From NCBI RefSeq assembly GCF_000346505.1, contig NZ_ANOH01000097.1:1-45513 (forward strand): a DNA stretch of 45,513 bases, in the 5' to 3' direction. Positions 42,435-45,513 of the stretch are shown here, in pieces. This DNA is from Aporhodopirellula sallentina SM41. Its GTDB lineage: Bacteria; Planctomycetota; Planctomycetia; Pirellulales; Pirellulaceae. The notes under the pieces were generated by a model, which was not told the origin of the DNA, ran no database searches, and was given only the letters and a program-made list of their open reading frames with translations. Numbering within the stretch: position 1 is the first letter of the stretch; every line of letters begins with the position of its first letter. The position numbers and the translations under genes were made by a program.

Positions 42435-45400
42435 TCATCCCTTCAACGCCGCGAGTCGATCTCGCGACTGAGTCGCCAACTCGTGACCGGGATGTTTGTT
42501 CACTACATACTCGTAAAACCTCACAGCATAACCGCGGGCTTTTTCTTTTGCAGACTCAGTTTTCGCGACATCAAACAAAGATTCCGCACACCGCCCGGCT
42601 TCGAAACCGCTCTTCGCTTGCCAGTTTTTGATGCTCGGGTCAGCTTTTTCCGCACCAAATCCGTACATCACCCGTTGGAATTCGGGAATCGCTTCGGAAT
42701 ACGATTTGTTGGCAAAATGAATTTCGCCCATCATGAAACGCGCCCGCGCGGCCAATTCGTTGCGGTAGTTATTTGCAACCTGGCCGTACAACTTCAGAGC
42801 TTGTGGCTCGTTGCCCGCCTGTTGGTGGGCAAAACCGGTCTCATAGAAAACCTGGGGGAGATAGGTCGTTGCCGGAAAGCGTTTCCGCAGCTCGTCGTAC
42901 CAATTGATCGCGGTATCCCAGTCCTTTAACTGCGCCGCACTTTGGCCGCCGTGCAGCAGGGTAAGCTCACGAACCTGTCGTTCGGCGTCGTCACGGATCG
43001 ACTGTGCGGTGTCGTTGTCAGCTTCGATTTTCTCGCGGGCCTTCCCGTAGGCTCGCAGGGCAGCATCGAAGTTTTCTTGTTTGAAACGAGCTTCGCCGAC
43101 CATCATCATCGCGTCAAGGAACAACGGGCCGCTCGACGCCTCGCGAAACTGACGCACAAAGGCGGCTTCCGCGGCCGGGTAATTGCCCGCTTTGAAGTAC
43201 GACCAACCGAGTCGATAGAGTGACTTCTCGAGCAGTTCGTTGTACTCATTCGAAGACGCGTCACCGGATTGAGCCGCGATCTCGAACGCTCGGGCCGCCG
43301 CGTCCCAATCTTCGTCGTTGTATCGTTTTTGGCCGACGAAGTATGCCGCTTCGTTGACCATCGGGTTGTCCGGAAAGGTTTCGATCAAGTGTTCGAATTG
43401 CTCGATCGCCTGCTCCTCCTGACCGGCCTCCTTCAACGACCAACCGAGTTCATAGACGACTTTGTCCATCCCGGGATAGTCGGGTACATCGTGCACGAGC
43501 TCCGCCAAACGCTCAGCGGCTTGTTCAGGGCGGTTTTGATTCTGCCGAACCAGCGCGAGCTCATACAAACCATGTCCTCGCAAGATGCCACTTGGGTCGG
43601 TATCGAGAAACTGCGTCAGGTCGATCGCCGCGTTGTCGAAATCCTCAAGACTCCGATACGAGATTCCCCGCGCGAGTAAAGCGTCGTCACGAATCGCATG
43701 TTCAGGAAACTTCTCGATCGTCAGGCTGAGCGTCTCGACCGCGTCATCATGTTCGCCGAGCGACATTTGTGCCCAACCTTTGCCATAGAGCGCGAACGGT
43801 AGCAGAGTCGCGTCACGCCCCGATTGAATCACCGGATCAAACTCTTCGATCGCTTCGGAGTATCGTCCCTCGTCGCTGGCGAGTTGGCCGAGTTTGAAGC
43901 GTGCCTGGTCGGCGAGTTTCGATTCGGAATTCGTGGAGATCAGCTCACGCCAAACGCCAACCGCTGCGTCCCGATTGCCGGCTTGCATTTGTGCTTCGCC
44001 GGCTAGCAAGAACGCCTCATCGCTGCGTGCCCACTTCGGATCCGCCTCGCGACTTTCGCGGAACGCTCGCGCAGCCGCAGCGGCATCGCCGAGTTTTAAC
44101 TGGGCCTGTCCGGATAACAACAACGCCTCTGCACGTGAACTCGGATCGTCGATCGAGGTGAGTTCCTCGGCGAGTAGACTGACCACCTGCTTCGGCTGCG
44201 TGGCAGAGTTGTACGCGGTCGCTCCTCGCAGAATCCACTGCACACGTTGGGGGTTGTTTCGGTACGCCGGATTGTCGATCAGACCTTGGTATCGCTTGGC
44301 CGCTTCGTCCGCGTCGCCGGAAAGCAAACGTGCCTCGGCGGCAATGAAGGCCGCGTCCGCAGCCAACGGGCTGTCGGAATATCGGTTCCCAAAGTCGTCG
44401 GCGAGACGAATGGCTCGGTCGTGTTCACCGAGCTGCAGCGCGGTGAAGGCACCATTGTAAATCGCACGGGCCGCCAGAGGCGACGTCGGGTGGTTATTCG
44501 CGATCTCGACAAAGAGGTCGAGTGCGTCGGCGAGTTTGTCATTCTGAAATGAAAGTGCTTCAGCCGCGTCGAGTCGCAGCGTCAGAGCGTAGTCGCCTTC
44601 CGCTCCCACGCCCAACTGTGTCGATGCGACCGAGTATGCGTTCTCGGCGGCACGTTGCATCTCCGGTGAACCCGTTGGTGCCGCAGACGCCTTGGCCAAT
44701 TCGATCCGTGCGAGCCAGTGTGCGGCCTCGGTCGACGCTTTCACGTCGTCACTGCCGAGCAGTTTGCGAAACCCGTCTGCTGCCGCATCCATTTCACCGG
44801 ATTGATAACGGGTTTGAGCCGCCGCCAACGTTGCCGCGGTCGTGTACTGCGATTCGGGATACTGTTTGACCAAACGTTCGTATCGCTCGGCGGCTTCGTC
44901 CGCTTTCTTCAACCGGGCAAACGAGAACCCTTGCCGAAAGAGCGCATGAGCTCGATCACCATCCGTGGCCAAATCGGTCGGATCGTCGATCACTTTTTGA
45001 AACATGCCGATCGCGCGATCATAACGTTTGGCAAAAAGATGGATGTCCCCGAGTCGCAACTGCACGTCAACCACGAGGTCCGACTCCACGCAGGCCTGCA
45101 ACAGTTGTTCGTAAGACTCCGCCGCCGCGTCAAACTCGTCGATTTCTTCCTGAGCAATCCCACGGGCGTACAACGCGTCGCATCGCAGCGGTGACTTCTC
45201 GGCCTCATCCATCGCTAGCAATTTGCTGTAGTAGTCGATCGCTTGCCGAGGATCCCCCATCGTGTACGCCGCCTCGCCGCTGTAGAAGAACGCTCGTTCG
45301 CGGTAGCGTGACTTCGGGTTCTCTTTGAGCAATTGCTTGTACGCGTCCAGCGATTCTTGCAGGAGTCCTTTGTCGATTTGGTCGTCCCCGATCGCGGCGG

Positions 45401-45513
45401 CGTAAAAACACCACCCGCGATTGGAAAGACTCTCTTCGCGAAGTTCGTACTTCTTGTTTTGCAACGCCTGTCCGAACGCGCGGGCAGCCTCGATCAACTC
45501 CGGCGGATCCGAC
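42435..45513 (-). CDS. Large TPR-repeat protein (5' end beyond window)
   Basis: This reading frame of more than 1020 codons is open to the window end; its start lies outside, and a TTG at 45497 is just an internal Leu codon. The protein is almost entirely tetratricopeptide repeats (about 25 estimated) with recurring patterns such as AYKQLLKENPKSRYRERAFFYSGEAAYTMGD, AIDYYSKLL and FEHLIETFPDNPMVNEAAYFVGQKRY, like BamD/CpoB-type repeats. Such proteins serve as periplasmic or envelope scaffolds. It precedes ExbB-ExbD on the same strand, as CpoB accompanies the Tol genes elsewhere, so it may be the scaffold of the same machine (inference). Confidence 0.9.
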   Translation of the reverse strand, partial: SDPPELIEAARAFGQALQNKKYELREESLSNRGWCFYAAAIGDDQIDKGLLQESLDAYKQLLKENPKSRYRERAFFYSGEAAYTMGDPRQAIDYYSKLLAMDEAEKSPLRCDALYARGIAQEEIDEFDAAAESYEQLLQACVESDLVVDVQLRLGDIHLFAKRYDRAIGMFQKVIDDPTDLATDGDRAHALFRQGFSFARLKKADEAAERYERLVKQYPESQYTTAATLAAAQTRYQSGEMDAAADGFRKLLGSDDVKASTEAAHWLARIELAKASAAPTGSPEMQRAAENAYSVASTQLGVGAEGDYALTLRLDAAEALSFQNDKLADALDLFVEIANNHPTSPLAARAIYNGAFTALQLGEHDRAIRLADDFGNRYSDSPLAADAAFIAAEARLLSGDADEAAKRYQGLIDNPAYRNNPQRVQWILRGATAYNSATQPKQVVSLLAEELTSIDDPSSRAEALLLSGQAQLKLGDAAAAARAFRESREADPKWARSDEAFLLAGEAQMQAGNRDAAVGVWRELISTNSESKLADQARFKLGQLASDEGRYSEAIEEFDPVIQSGRDATLLPFALYGKGWAQMSLGEHDDAVETLSLTIEKFPEHAIRDDALLARGISYRSLEDFDNAAIDLTQFLDTDPSGILRGHGLYELALVRQNQNRPEQAAERLAELVHDVPDYPGMDKVVYELGWSLKEAGQEEQAIEQFEHLIETFPDNPMVNEAAYFVGQKRYNDEDWDAAARAFEIAAQSGDASSNEYNELLEKSLYRLGWSYFKAGNYPAAEAAFVRQFREASSGPLFLDAMMMVGEARFKQENFDAALRAYGKAREKIEADNDTAQSIRDDAERQVRELTLLHGGQSAAQLKDWDTAINWYDELRKRFPATTYLPQVFYETGFAHQQAGNEPQALKLYGQVANNYRNELAARARFMMGEIHFANKSYSEAIPEFQRVMYGFGAEKADPSIKNWQAKSGFEAGRCAESLFDVAKTESAKEKARGYAVRFYEYVVNKHPGHELATQSRDRLAALKG

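Overview
The window looks like a chromosomal stretch from a marine planctomycete close to Rhodopirellula/Pirellulaceae. This is inferred from family content, with no 16S or database check. The markers are many secreted type I sulfatases, a Planctomycete cytochrome C (PSCyt1/DUF1549/DUF1553) gene paired with a DUF1501 gene, two DUF1559 pilin-like H-X9-DG proteins, an ECF sigma factor with a FecR-LamG partner, and an Exb operon ending in a prenyltransferase/squalene-cyclase-fold protein. No rRNA, tRNA, CRISPR array, transposase or integrase was seen.

Region 1 (1-23761, all minus strand) is a polysaccharide-degradation locus. In transcription order it holds PSCyt/DUF1549/DUF1553, DUF1501, a sulfatase (CAVSR motif), a sulfatase (CRPSL motif), an unrecognised alpha/alpha-barrel-like Tat protein, a GH2 enzyme, a GH106 alpha-L-rhamnosidase, a BNR_4 beta-propeller (lyase-like), a sulfatase (CSPSR), a GH78 alpha-L-rhamnosidase split by a +1 frameshift, and a second GH78 cut by the window edge. 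Several neighbours overlap or lie within a few bases of each other, so translation is probably coupled. Three rhamnosidases, sulfatases and a BNR_4 protein point to a sulfated, rhamnose-rich, uronic-acid-containing polymer such as ulvan. The substrate is inference. No SusC/SusD-like or TonB-dependent transporter is present.

Region 2 (23949-29922) holds surface and regulatory genes: a small lipoprotein and a DUF1559 protein separated by a hairpin, an AraC-type regulator read toward region 1, and a divergent ECF sigma factor overlapping a membrane FecR-LamG protein. The last pair may be a carbohydrate-sensing sigma/anti-sigma system. A 26-bp-arm inverted repeat lies between the divergent genes.

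Region 3 (30080-37458, minus strand) holds three more sulfatases and a second DUF1559/hairpin/lipoprotein module. It also has a 17-bp x5 tandem repeat that contains a sulfatase stop codon, and two copies of a dispersed palindromic repeat whose third copy carries the stop codon of the FecR-LamG gene.

Region 4 (37716-45513, minus strand) is an apparent operon: a large TPR protein (cut by the window end), ExbB/TolQ, ExbD/TolR, and a 952-residue protein. The last has a TonB-like S-x3-H membrane helix, a long Pro-rich linker and an alpha-toroid (prenyltransferase/squalene-cyclase-like) end. Gene order and architecture resemble CpoB-TolQ-TolR-TolA, with an enzyme-like fold where TonB/TolA has its receptor-binding domain. 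I consider this the best candidate for an undescribed system here.
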